Of a stretch of DNA of 64,000 bases, positions 52,296 to 61,800 are shown piece after piece. Made by a program: the position numbers and the translations under genes. Within the stretch, counting starts at the first letter, position 1. Each line of letters begins with the position of its first letter. The notes beneath the pieces were generated by a model. That model was not told where the DNA came from. It searched no databases and saw only the letters and a program-made list of their open reading frames with translations. Source of the DNA: Bacteroidota bacterium (GTDB taxonomy: Bacteria; Bacteroidota; Bacteroidia; Chitinophagales; Chitinophagaceae); the NCBI GenBank assembly GCA_030706735.1, contig JAUZNZ010000010.1, positions 89,277 through 153,276 of the forward strand, given 5' to 3'.

Positions 52296-52880
52296 ATGAC
52301 AATGAATAGAAGAGACGCCATCGCACGGGTGTCGATCATATTGGGCGGCACCATCCTCGGTGCGGAGGCTTTTTTGTCCGGTTGCCGGAATTCGGCGAGC
52401 GAGATCGGCAGGGCCGGTATCAACTTCTCTAACGACGATGTGGCGTTCCTTGACGAGGTGGCCGAGACGATCCTGCCCGCGACGGATACGCCGGGCGCCA
52501 AAGAGGCAAAAGTGGGGGAATTTATGACGGTGATCGTACGCGATTGTTATCCGGAAGCCGAGCAAAAGACTTTCCTGGACGGCATGCAGAAATTGAATGA
52601 CGCTTGCAAGAAGAAGAATGGATCCTATTTTATGGAATGTACTCCCGAACAACGGCATGACCTGCTCGTTGACCTCGACAAGGAGCAAAAACAATATGTC
52701 CCTGCAGGAAAGGACAAGGATCAGAAGCATTATTTCCGCCTGATGAAAGAACTGACGCTTTGGGGTTACTTTACCTCTCAGCCGGGCGCTACCAAGGCCC
52801 TCCGCTATGTCGCGGTACCTGGCCGGTATGAAGGCTGCATAGATTATAAGAAAGGAGATAAAGCCTGGGCAACCAGCTAA
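52296..52880 (+). CDS. Gluconate 2-dehydrogenase subunit 3-like Tat lipoprotein
   Basis: Small partner of GMC dehydrogenases that carries the Tat signal and escorts the large subunit. The start ATG 52296 gives 194 residues. NRRDAIARVSIILGG is the twin-arginine signal and LSGC a lipobox-like end. The core DDVAFLDEVAETILPATDTPGAKEAKVGEFM and the C-terminal LTLWGYFTSQPGATKAL are family marks. Together with the GMC gene and a cytochrome c it recalls LacA/LacC/LacB-type glucoside 3-dehydrogenase. Confidence 0.9.
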   Translation: MTMNRRDAIARVSIILGGTILGAEAFLSGCRNSASEIGRAGINFSNDDVAFLDEVAETILPATDTPGAKEAKVGEFMTVIVRDCYPEAEQKTFLDGMQKLNDACKKKNGSYFMECTPEQRHDLLVDLDKEQKQYVPAGKDKDQKHYFRLMKELTLWGYFTSQPGATKALRYVAVPGRYEGCIDYKKGDKAWATS

Positions 52881-52890
52881 CGGGTTTCGT

Positions 52891-53319
52891 ATGGCTATTC
52901 CGTCATGGGCCCTTTTTGCCTTGTTGTCCGCGCTTTTCGCTGCGATGACCGCCATCTATGCCAAGTTAGGGCTCAAGAATGTCAATTCCGATCTCGCTAC
53001 GGCGATCCGGACAGTAGTCATTCTCTTCATCACCTGGGGTATTGTCTTCTTTCGCGGTTCCTCCCGGGAACTGCCGGCTCTGTCCCGGAATAACTGGATT
53101 TACCTCATTCTCTCGGCCGTCGCTACCGGTCTCTCCTGGCTCTTCTACTACAGGGCCCTTCAACTGGGCAACGTCTCTCAGGTCAGCGCCATCGACAAGG
53201 GCAGTATCGTCTTTACGATCCTGCTGTCTTTTTTCTTCCTGAAAGAACCCCTCACCCTCAGACTCTTGATCGGCGTTGCCCTTATACTGGCGGGTATGCT
53301 CGTCATTATTAAGAGATAA
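52891..53319 (+). CDS. Half-size EamA/DMT-type transporter
   Basis: The 142 residues contain about five hydrophobic helices, a single EamA unit (WALFALLSALFAAMTAIYAKLGL, then SVIDKG-like SAIDKGSIVFTILLSFFFLKEPLT), about half the usual 10-TM length. Such single-domain members form dimers. It begins 10 bases after the subunit-3 stop, so it is likely the last gene of the right arm. Exporter or importer role unknown. Confidence 0.8.
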   Translation: MAIPSWALFALLSALFAAMTAIYAKLGLKNVNSDLATAIRTVVILFITWGIVFFRGSSRELPALSRNNWIYLILSAVATGLSWLFYYRALQLGNVSQVSAIDKGSIVFTILLSFFFLKEPLTLRLLIGVALILAGMLVIIKR

Positions 53320-53661
53320 TAAAAAAGGTTGTCTTTTTTTGTCCTCAATGGGCAAATAATTCCACAAGCGCCTTAGTTAATACCCTTTCAAGTATCTGGC
53401 ATGAAATTTTAACATTAATTGCGCGTTGCATTTGCAACCGCCCCGCGATTGTTTCCACATTTATTTGCACTTGTTCCGATTCCATGAAATTCCCGCTCCG
53501 CCGGCATTCCCGGCGAATCCTAACTATTACTGTCTCCGTTCCGCGGCCCTGATGAAGCATTCCTGATTGCCTTCATGATGAAATGAAATAGTCTGAATAA
53601 GCTGTCAACGATGGCTCTAGCTACTGCTTTGCCTATTAAAAACTAAATCAAATACATAAAT
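53320..53661. other. 342-base gap with hairpins and a possible small minus-strand ORF
   Basis: No conserved gene is evident. The hairpins GTTGC/GCAAC (53425-53429 with 53434-53438) and CGCCGG/CCGGCG (53499-53504 with 53510-53515) are visible, without T runs. A minus-strand frame from ATG 53485 to 53345 could encode 46 residues (listed separately). The right end must hold the promoter of the TPR/barrel gene, but no exact -7 match is seen. Confidence 0.4.
53345..53485 (-). CDS. Possible small protein of 46 residues
   Basis: A minus-strand frame from ATG 53485 reads MESEQVQINVETIAGRLQMQ, then a helix-like SCQILERVLTKALVELFAH and TGA. GGAG lies about ten bases upstream of the ATG. I recognise no family. 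It is not antisense to a gene, which is the main reason to list it. It could be chance. Confidence 0.28.
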   Translation of the reverse strand: MESEQVQINVETIAGRLQMQRAINVKISCQILERVLTKALVELFAH

Positions 53662-55017
53662 ATGAACCGCTTAGTGAACAAATCTGCCTGGATCCTGTGC
53701 AGTATGGTCGTTTGTGCCGTCGCGTCGGTGCGTGCGCAGGGACTCCAGGTCGCAAGCAGATTATCTCCCCCAAAAAAGATTATTGAGGCTTCTTTAGACC
53801 GGCAATCGCCAGGCAGGCCGGAAGATCCTGATGCCCTGCTGAAAAGCGCTTTTCAGCTGTGCTGGCACAAACAATTCGACAGCGCCGCCACCGTATTTCT
53901 TCACGTGTTGGATTTGCGTCCCAATGATCCCGATGCACTCGGAGGATTGGGATTCGACTATGCCTGGTCGGGGAAATACGATGAAGCGGCCAGTACCTTC
54001 ACCAAACTGGCCCGTGTAAGGCCCGAAAGCGAGGAGGCCGAAAAAGGCCTGGCCTATACGGCCTTGTATAGCGGCGATTTCGAAGACGGGATATCGCGTT
54101 TTACGGCATTGACGATCAAGCATCCGGAAACCCTGGAATATTGGATCGCCCTGGGCGAGGCCGATATGGGAGATAAACGGACGGCAAGCGCACGGAGCGC
54201 CTTTAAGCAGGCGCAGTCGCTCGACCCATCGAATCGGGAGGTTGGCTCGCTCATCGTTGCCACGCGGAAGGCCGGCGCTTTTGTGGAGCTGGACGCATGG
54301 GGCGGTTACTCCTCTGTCGAAGGGGATTCCCGCTGGGGCATGCGCTTCACGCAACTCACGGTGCAAGCCACGCAGCAGTTAAGGCTTTACGCAAAATATG
54401 ACAATTCCCTTTCGCTGGACAATCGCTTCTTTATTCAATCCGATCGTTTTGCCGATGCCTGGTTTGGCGGCGGCGTATACGACTGGAATAAGCACCTCAG
54501 CACCAAGCTGGAATATGGATACCGACATCTCGGCGCAAATGTCTCGCAACAATTATTCTCCTTCGACCAGGTATTCTTTCCAAAACGTCAATCCGGATAC
54601 GGACTGACGAGCTGGCATGTCGGCGGACTTGCCGGCATCGGGAGCGGCGTACCTAACGAGTACCTCGGGTACGCGGGCGCCTATTTCACGCTGTCGCGGC
54701 GCTGGGGAGTCGAGCCGACCTACTACTATTCCGTTAACTCCTTCGAGAACCTGCAGCAGCACCGGTTCCAGGGAGGAGTAAAATATATGGCGCCGAAGGG
54801 ATTCGAGATGAATGCCGGCGCATACTGGAGCACCAACGTGATCTCATCCAAGTACCCTCCGAATGACGATAAGGTTTATGGAGCCTACGTATTTGCATTA
54901 TACCCGATCAGCAACCGATTTACCGGACAGTTGTCCTGGAGGCAGGAGGCCGGCACCGGCGCAACGCAGTCGGTCAGCACCATCTCGGCCGGTTTAAGAA
55001 TCCGCTTTGAAAAATAA
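53662..55017 (+). CDS. TPR protein with YaiO-like outer-membrane beta-barrel
   Basis: The 451 residues have a signal peptide (to VRAQ, about residue 26), TPR-type helices at about 55-210 (FQLCWHKQFDSAATVFLHVLDLRPNDPDALGGLGFDYAWSGKYDEAA..., then LGEADMGDKRTASARSAF), and a C-terminal barrel of alternating strands ending ISAGLRIRFEK. The C-terminal Phe-x-Lys is like an outer-membrane insertion end. This architecture matches YaiO-type proteins next to polysaccharide synthases. The stop lies 31 bases before the GT2 start, so the pair probably makes and exports a surface polysaccharide. Confidence 0.83.
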   Translation: MNRLVNKSAWILCSMVVCAVASVRAQGLQVASRLSPPKKIIEASLDRQSPGRPEDPDALLKSAFQLCWHKQFDSAATVFLHVLDLRPNDPDALGGLGFDYAWSGKYDEAASTFTKLARVRPESEEAEKGLAYTALYSGDFEDGISRFTALTIKHPETLEYWIALGEADMGDKRTASARSAFKQAQSLDPSNREVGSLIVATRKAGAFVELDAWGGYSSVEGDSRWGMRFTQLTVQATQQLRLYAKYDNSLSLDNRFFIQSDRFADAWFGGGVYDWNKHLSTKLEYGYRHLGANVSQQLFSFDQVFFPKRQSGYGLTSWHVGGLAGIGSGVPNEYLGYAGAYFTLSRRWGVEPTYYYSVNSFENLQQHRFQGGVKYMAPKGFEMNAGAYWSTNVISSKYPPNDDKVYGAYVFALYPISNRFTGQLSWRQEAGTGATQSVSTISAGLRIRFEK

Positions 55018-55048
55018 CCCCCATCCACAAACCAACAAAATACGAACT

Positions 55049-56968
55049 ATGAAGCCTACATTACCCGAACAATCTGTACAGGCCAATGCGATAGAGATCC
55101 CCATGGAGAGGGAAGCGGCGAGGAAAAGCCCCTGGTGGGTTCCCAGGCGGATATTCGCTGAGCAGGAAGAAGAAACATATGAAACCAGGAAAGCAACACC
55201 CCCCAAGCCCCATTTATACCTCGCGATTTTCGGAACCTGGGTATTCTGCCTCTTTTGGTTCGATCCGCGTTTGTTTAAATTGCTGGATATCGCGCATAAC
55301 TGGAAGGAGGACCTGGCCCTCGGCTTCTTTATATTTTTCGTGAACATGGCCTGGCTGTACGGCCTTTACAATGTCTGCATCGTGGTCTTTGGCTTATACT
55401 ATCGCCTTTTTAAAAAGGCCAAACCCGTGATCCTCCAGCCTTCCCTGCTCGGCACGGAAGAATTGCCCGCGGTAGCGATCCTTTATACCACCTGCAATGA
55501 CTTTGTAGAGGAGAGCGTACTCTCTTGCGTGAGGCAGGATTACCCAAATTACAAAGTATACATGCTGGATGACAGCAGCCATGAGGAGCAGAAGCACAAG
55601 GTGGACCAGTTCGCTGCGCGGTATCCCGGATTGGTGCAGGTCGTTCGGCGGCCTGACCGGAAGGCATTCAAGGCCGGCAATATCAATCATGGGCTGGCCA
55701 ATGCCACGATAAAGGAGCCTTATTTTGCGATCGCGGATGCCGACGAGATCCTCCCCACGGACTTTCTCCGCAAGATCGTGCCGGTCATGGAGAATGATCC
55801 GACCATCGGCTTTGTACAAGCCAATCACCGGTCCAACCCGGATGATAAAACGAAGCTGGCGAAGGAGGTTGGTCCCGGGATCGACGTGCACTGGAAGTAC
55901 TATCAGCCGCTGCGGAATGATTTCGGCTTTGTCATGTTCCTGGGGCATGGCGCCGTATTGCGACGGAAATGCTGGGAAGAGGTCGGCGGTTTCCCGGACA
56001 TCGTGAGCGAAGATCTCGGTTTTGCGATCGCCATTCGCGAAAAAGGATATCGCGGCCGGTTCGAGGAGAACGTGATCTGTTATGAGAGCTTTCCGGAAAC
56101 AGTCAGGGCATTCCGCGTGCGTCATATGAAATGGACAAGGGGGACCAGCGAGTTCCTGTCCAGGATGTTTGGTCCGCTGCTGAGATCCAGGAATATTCCC
56201 TGGATGGAAAAGCTGGATATTCTGTTCCCTACGCTGAACCTCCCGCTGACACTGGTCTATTTCATTTTCATGCTCAATGCGAATATTGTCCTCCCGTTGC
56301 TTTTCGGCAAGATCGTGGATATCACCTGGGTATTCCATGGCAGGCAACTGACCATGCCGGTGGTGGTACTTCGAAAAGGGTTCGAGGTCATTTATCAGCG
56401 GGACTTTTACTTTATCACGATACTGACCTTTCTGTCGCCTGTCTTGTGTTTTTTCCTGGCTTTTTATAAGAGGCCGCTGAAGCTATTCCGCTTCTTAAGC
56501 CACAGTACAGTATTGTATGCGGCGCTGGCGCCTTTGTCATCGATCGGGGTGATGGCCTACCTATACACGCGTAAGGCCATTTTCCTGGTGACGGGAGATG
56601 TCCGGCCGCAAGCGGTAAGAGCGGGTGTCGTTATTCCGGCAGACCGCGGGTTCCTGTTGCGCCTGAAGAAGGGATGGCACCAGGTGATGACGAATACGCA
56701 TCCCGACCATGCCTTCGTCCAATGGTTCGAGATCGGCATGGGCATATTGTTTGGCGTGCTAAGCATTATCACCTTCCAGCTTTCCTGCCTGGGGCTAAGC
56801 CTCTCGTTCATATTATTGCCTATCCTTCATCGTTTGGGATGGAAGCATCCCGTGATGCGCGTGCTGGTGTATGTTCCCTTCGTGCTGATCATCGGCGGCA
56901 TTGCGCTGATGTCGATGAGCGCGTTCGGCGTGCAGTCGGTATTCTTCGGATACGGATTTCATTTTTAG
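55049..56968 (+). CDS. Processive family 2 glycosyltransferase (cellulose-synthase-like)
   Basis: Inner-membrane polysaccharide synthase. The start MKPTLPEQSVQANAIEIP at 55049 gives 639 residues. After an N-terminal tail and two hydrophobic segments (about 65-125), the GT-A domain has Asp174-Asp175 (LDDSS), DADE at 230-233 and the catalytic Asp322 (SEDLGF). C-terminal helices follow. The usual QxxRW is changed to RHMKW at residues 358-362. No PilZ domain is seen, so c-di-GMP control is not indicated. It is coupled with the upstream TPR/barrel protein. Confidence 0.88.
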   Translation: MKPTLPEQSVQANAIEIPMEREAARKSPWWVPRRIFAEQEEETYETRKATPPKPHLYLAIFGTWVFCLFWFDPRLFKLLDIAHNWKEDLALGFFIFFVNMAWLYGLYNVCIVVFGLYYRLFKKAKPVILQPSLLGTEELPAVAILYTTCNDFVEESVLSCVRQDYPNYKVYMLDDSSHEEQKHKVDQFAARYPGLVQVVRRPDRKAFKAGNINHGLANATIKEPYFAIADADEILPTDFLRKIVPVMENDPTIGFVQANHRSNPDDKTKLAKEVGPGIDVHWKYYQPLRNDFGFVMFLGHGAVLRRKCWEEVGGFPDIVSEDLGFAIAIREKGYRGRFEENVICYESFPETVRAFRVRHMKWTRGTSEFLSRMFGPLLRSRNIPWMEKLDILFPTLNLPLTLVYFIFMLNANIVLPLLFGKIVDITWVFHGRQLTMPVVVLRKGFEVIYQRDFYFITILTFLSPVLCFFLAFYKRPLKLFRFLSHSTVLYAALAPLSSIGVMAYLYTRKAIFLVTGDVRPQAVRAGVVIPADRGFLLRLKKGWHQVMTNTHPDHAFVQWFEIGMGILFGVLSIITFQLSCLGLSLSFILLPILHRLGWKHPVMRVLVYVPFVLIIGGIALMSMSAFGVQSVFFGYGFHF

Positions 56969-56993
56969 GGGGGCTCTAAGTAGAATTAGAGCG

Positions 56994-57028
56994 GCGTCCG
57001 GGTTTGGCCCGGGCGCTTTGTTTTTTTT
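56994..57028 (+). terminator. Intrinsic terminator after GT2, abutting the sigma-gene promoter
   Basis: A 9-bp stem with one G-U pair (56994-57002 with 57008-57016) is followed by TTTG and then eight T at 57021-57028. The next promoter -7 element starts at 57030, and TTTG at 57003-57006, beginning in the loop, could be its -33 box. Confidence 0.65.
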
Positions 57029-57029
57029 A

Positions 57030-57037
57030 TATCTTTG
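57030..57037 (+). promoter_or_regulatory. Promoter -7 element of the ECF sigma gene
   Basis: TATCTTTG at 57030-57037 is an exact TAnnTTTG match. It is only 3 bases from the GTG at 57041. Confidence 0.5.
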
Positions 57038-57040
57038 GCC

Positions 57041-57640
57041 GTGCCGTTTGAGACCATATACAATGAAAAGGATTTGCTTTCCCGGGTGGCGCAGGATGAC
57101 CGGAACGCCTTCGGGCAGTTATATAGCCATTACTATGCCCTCGTTCAGAAGTATATATCCCTGTTCGAGCCGTCCCGCGCGAGTTTAGGCGAACTCACCC
57201 AGGATGTATTCGTGCGGATCTGGGAAAAGCGGGCATTGCTCCAAAATGTAGATTCGTTCAGGAATTACGTATTCCTGGTCACCCGCAACCTGGTGCTCAA
57301 TTATATCAAGGCGTTGAAAATCCGGCGAAAACTTAGTGAACTGGGCTCTGCCGGGGAGGCCGAGGTGGGAGAGGATACGGAAACCATCGTTCAGTTCCGG
57401 CAATACTACCAATTATTCCTGGAAGCCGTGGTCGAAATGCCCGCCGGAATGCGTAACGTATTAAAAATGAACGTGGAACAAGGACTGAGCCTGGATGAGA
57501 TTGCCGGAAAAATGGCTATCTCCAAAGCCGGCGTTAAGAAGCAACTCCTCAAGGCCAAGGCCTTTGTACGGCAATACCTGCGTGATCATGGGGAGCTGTC
57601 CCTGCTTCTTTTTGTTTTTCTCTCCCTTTTTGAGCCGTAA
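57041..57640 (+). CDS. ECF-type RNA polymerase sigma-70 factor (FecI-like)
   Basis: Alternative sigma factor for the FecR/SusC/SusD genes that follow. The frame has no usable ATG near its start; GTG 57041 (MPFETIYNEKDLLSR) gives 199 residues, with TTG 57035 as an alternative. Region 2 spans about 15-80 (NAFGQLYSHYYALV, DVFVRIWEKRALL) and region 4 about 135-185 (LDEIAGKMAISKAGVKKQLLKAKAF). The hydrophobic C-terminus LSLLLFVFLSLFEP is common in Bacteroidota FecI-like proteins. Confidence 0.9.
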   Translation: MPFETIYNEKDLLSRVAQDDRNAFGQLYSHYYALVQKYISLFEPSRASLGELTQDVFVRIWEKRALLQNVDSFRNYVFLVTRNLVLNYIKALKIRRKLSELGSAGEAEVGEDTETIVQFRQYYQLFLEAVVEMPAGMRNVLKMNVEQGLSLDEIAGKMAISKAGVKKQLLKAKAFVRQYLRDHGELSLLLFVFLSLFEP

Positions 57641-57743
57641 GTTGCTGCCCCGAACAGCCCGCACGGCGGGGAAGAAAAAAATATTTACGTCCCGGGGTAT
57701 CCCCGAGGTCTTCTAAACTGTCTTTACTATAAGCACCTTATTT

Positions 57744-58715
57744 ATGAATTTACAGGAAGCCCGCCCCTTCATTGCCCATTTCGCTTCAGGGAATTACGCT
57801 CCTGAGGAACATGCGGCTTTCCTGGATTGGCTGGAGACAGCATCGCTGGAGGAATTGGACCTCCTTGCTGCCGAGTATGAGGCCATGCATGAAAACTGGA
57901 CGCTGTCTGCAGGCCCCACCGTCGAATGGACCAGGCAGTTGGAAGAAAGGTTGGACAAATTGGATCAGTATAAAGCGCCCGTAAGAGCGATGAGGCCGAA
58001 TAGGAGGTTTGTGTGGGTGGCGGCTGCGTCGATGGCGGCCCTTGCAGTAGGATCGTTCTTCTGGTACTCGCATAAACCGGAAGTCCTGGATATAGCATCA
58101 GTGCCCAAAGGTGGCGGACTGAGGCAGCTGGTGCTGGCGGATGGTAGCAAAGTTTGGCTAAATTCTGCATCCACGCTGCGGTATCCGAGGCGATTCAATG
58201 GAGCGGAGAGAATGGTGGAGCTAACCGGTGAAGGGTATTTTGAAATTGCGAATAATGCGTCGATGCCCTTCAAGGTGAAGGCAGGGGCAGTACAGATCGA
58301 TGTGCTGGGTACGAGTTTTAACGTAATGGCCTATGAGGATGAAGGATTTACAAAGACCTCGCTGATGCAGGGATCGGTCAGGGTGAGCAAAGGCGCTGAG
58401 TCTCGGACTCTACAGGCTGGCGATGAGGCCGGGATAGATGCAGCGGGGATACATGTCTCTCATTCAGCGGACGCGGTATATGTGCTGGCATGGAAGAATG
58501 GATTCCTGAACTACGACAATGCAAGTCTTCAGACGGTGATGAGAGCGATAGGCAGGTCTTACAATGTTGAAATACAGTATGAAGGGTTGTCTTCCGGCGT
58601 CACTTTTTCCGGCAAGCTTCCCAGGAACGGAGATTTAAAGCAGGTTTTACATATACTGGGCACACAGGGTATAAATTGTAGAATGGAGGGGAAAACCATT
58701 ATTGTGATGCCTTGA
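57744..58715 (+). CDS. FecR-family anti-sigma factor
   Basis: Inner-membrane regulator that holds or activates the sigma factor in response to the outer-membrane receptor. The 323 residues have an N-terminal cytosolic helical part, one transmembrane helix at about 92-110 (FVWVAAASMAALAVGSFFW), the FecR domain (LADGSKVWLNSASTLRYPRRF, FKVKAGAVQIDVLGTSFNV) and the C-terminal DUF4974 (FLNYDNASLQTVMRAIGRSY, then LHILGTQGINCRMEGKTIIVM). The order sigma-FecR-SusC is standard. Confidence 0.92.
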   Translation: MNLQEARPFIAHFASGNYAPEEHAAFLDWLETASLEELDLLAAEYEAMHENWTLSAGPTVEWTRQLEERLDKLDQYKAPVRAMRPNRRFVWVAAASMAALAVGSFFWYSHKPEVLDIASVPKGGGLRQLVLADGSKVWLNSASTLRYPRRFNGAERMVELTGEGYFEIANNASMPFKVKAGAVQIDVLGTSFNVMAYEDEGFTKTSLMQGSVRVSKGAESRTLQAGDEAGIDAAGIHVSHSADAVYVLAWKNGFLNYDNASLQTVMRAIGRSYNVEIQYEGLSSGVTFSGKLPRNGDLKQVLHILGTQGINCRMEGKTIIVMP

Positions 58716-58750
58716 GACGAGATTTTCCATGACCATTGAACCAAGTCCAA

Positions 58751-58819
58751 AGTTACAGCCGCGTTCATGGGTATTATAAGTAGTTTTCTTATTTTACTCA
58801 TGATTCGTAGGCTGTAACT
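58751..58819. repeat. 10-bp inverted repeat before susC
   Basis: AGTTACAGCC (58751-58760) and its exact complement GGCTGTAACT (58810-58819) flank 49 bases immediately upstream of the SusC start. They could form a leader stem or mark a regulator site. Confidence 0.45.
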
Positions 58820-58829
58820 TGCATTTATT

Positions 58830-61800
58830 ATGTCATGTTCAATGGCCTCGATGAAACTGACTGCTTTTTACCTGCTTGCCACATTCCTCATAAGCCTCGG
58901 CGTTAATGGTCAAGCGCCATTGCCCCGCCTCTCCCTCGATTTTAAGAATGCTTCATTGAAAACAGTCCTGGATACGATCGAGAACAGGGTTCATTTCGCT
59001 GCTTTCGGACCCTCCACCTGGAGCAAGTTCGCTAAAAACGTGACGATCTCGGTAGAAAATAAGCCGCTGGACAAAATTCTGGATCTTTGTTTCAAAGACC
59101 AGCCGCTAACCTATCAATTGATAGGCAATACCATATCGATCACCATGAAGAGCAAGCCGGCCTATTCCATTGGTGGAAAACTGATCAATGCCCGCAGAGA
59201 ACCCATTTCCGGAGCGACCATCCAGATCAAGGGAACCAGGACCTTTGTACAAAGCAATGAGAATGGGGAATTCAGCGTCCCGATCGAAAGCACCATGGCG
59301 ACCCTGGTCATCGGCAGTATCAACTATGAAAGGATCGAGTTGACCTTGGGTGCGGGAAGAGACACCGTGATGGAATTGCAGGATAGGGTGATCGCCTTGA
59401 ATGGCGTGACGGTGTTACATACAGGGTATCAAAACATACCGCGTGAGAGGGCTACCGGCTCCTTTGCACTGATCGACTACAATCTTGTCAATCGTAGCAC
59501 AAGTCCGAATATCCTCGATAGGCTCGATGGTATAACCCCTTCGCTGCTCTTTACCAAGAATCCCGTTTTTGGCACAAATCAATCCAGCTTTTCCATTCGT
59601 GGACGGAGCACCATTTTTGCGAACCCGGAACCACTTATCGTAGTCGATAACTTCCCCTATACGGGTGATATTTACAATATCAATCCGGACGACGTGGAGA
59701 GCATTACGGTGCTTAAAGATGCGGCCGCAGCTTCTATCTGGGGCGCCTATTCAGGCAATGGGGTCGTCGTGATCACGACAAAGAAAGGGAAGTTCAATCA
59801 GGCGCCCAAGGTTTGCGTAAATACCAATTTGACTTTTGGAGCAAGGCCAGACTTGTATTATCGACCCATCCTCTCTTCATTCGATTACGTTGGGATCGAA
59901 GATAGCTTGTTTGCCAGGGGATTCTATGATCCGCTGGTCGCTGACATGAGCCATCCTGCCTTATCTCCGGTGACTGAATTGCTTCTCGCCCGGCGACACG
60001 GGACTGTCTCCCCATCGGAAGCAAGCAATGAGCTTAATATTTTTAGAGGACAGGACACGCGGCAGGATCTCGGCCATTATTTTTACCGGCATAGTCTGAC
60101 CCAGCAATATTCCGTCAATCTTAGTGGCGGAGGAGCAAATAATCAGTACTATTTTTCGGCAGGTTTTGAAAATGACAGGAGCAACCTTGTGCGGAATCAA
60201 TATCATCGGGTGACATTGGCCGGGAATAGTACCTATATTCTTATCCCAAAGAAACTGGAGTTTAGTTCCGGGTTCAATTATGCAGCCAGCAATACGGCAA
60301 ATAACAATACGAGCCGGATCATTGTATGGAATTACCCGTACGTCCAGCTGGCTGATGGCAAAGGCAACGCTTTAGCCGTGCCAAATCAGTACAGGCAGTC
60401 GTTTATCGATACGGTAGGGGGAGGACAATTACTGGACTGGCAATATCGGCCGCTTGACGAATTAAGAAATGCAGACAATAATACCAAACTGAGTGATTAT
60501 CGGATCAATCTCAGCATGAAATACAATATGCTGAAGGATCTTAGTGCGAATCTGTATTATCAATATTGGAAGGCATCCTCGGATTTGCAGGATTTTCATG
60601 GCATTCAAACTTATTATACGCGGGATCTCATCAATTCGTTTACAGAACTCAATTCGGGTATAACCTATCCTGTCCCGCCCGGCGGTATTCTGGATGAGAT
60701 AGACAGTAGCTATCAGGCAAATAACGTTAGGGCCCAGATCAACTTTGATCATTATTTTGATCCTGACCAATCATTTACTGGTATTGCCGGAGTTGAAGTC
60801 AGAGATATTGAAGGGAGGATAAAGACCACCCGACTGTACGGGTATGACAAGGACTTGAACAGCAGCAAGCCGGTAAATTATGTCAAATCCTACCCGCTTT
60901 ATCTTTTTCCTAATGGCAACCAACAACAAATTCCCTATTTGGATCATGATCTGACTACGTCGGACCGTTACCTGTCCTATTATTTCAATGGATCTTATCA
61001 TTTATTAGGGCGGTATATCCTCTCCGCCAGCGCCCGCAAGGACGAGTCAAATATATTCGGGGTAAAGGCGAATCAGAAGGGAGTGCCTCTCTGGTCTGCC
61101 GGCGCCGCCTGGGAACTGTCGCGGGAGTCTTTCTACCATGCGGACGGATGGCTGCCTTATCTGAGACTTCGATTGACAGATGGCTACAATGGGAATGTCG
61201 ATAAGACCGTTTCAGCTTATACCACTGCGCTGATCAATTCATACAATTCCACATATGGAGCGCCTACGGCGTCGATCGTCAACCCACCCAATCCCAATTT
61301 ACAATGGGAAAAAATTCACATTATTAATGGGGGAATTGATTTTGCCATGCAAAATGGATCGGTGGATGGAAGTATGGAATACTATGTCAAATATGGTGAA
61401 GACCTGATCGGGCCGACCTTGATAGATCCGACTACCGGCAATACCCAGTTCACCGGTAACACGGCAAAAATGAAAACGCAAGGAGTTGATATCAACATCC
61501 GCACATCCAAGGTTTTCGGTCCTGTGCGTTGGAGTACTGCCCTGTTATTCAGTTATTCCCATGATATAGTGACCCACTATAATATCCGTCAGAGCACGAT
61601 TGAAGACTATTTCAATCCGGGTTTTTTTAATCCGCTGGAAGGGCGACCTCTTTACTCGGTCTACGCATTAAAGTGGATGGGCCTTGATCCCCGGTCGGGT
61701 GATCCCCAGGGCTGGTACAATGGGCATATCAGCAAGGATTACTCCCTGATAGCCGCATCTACCGACTTTAATAGCCTTAAATATGCCGGACCTTCGCACC

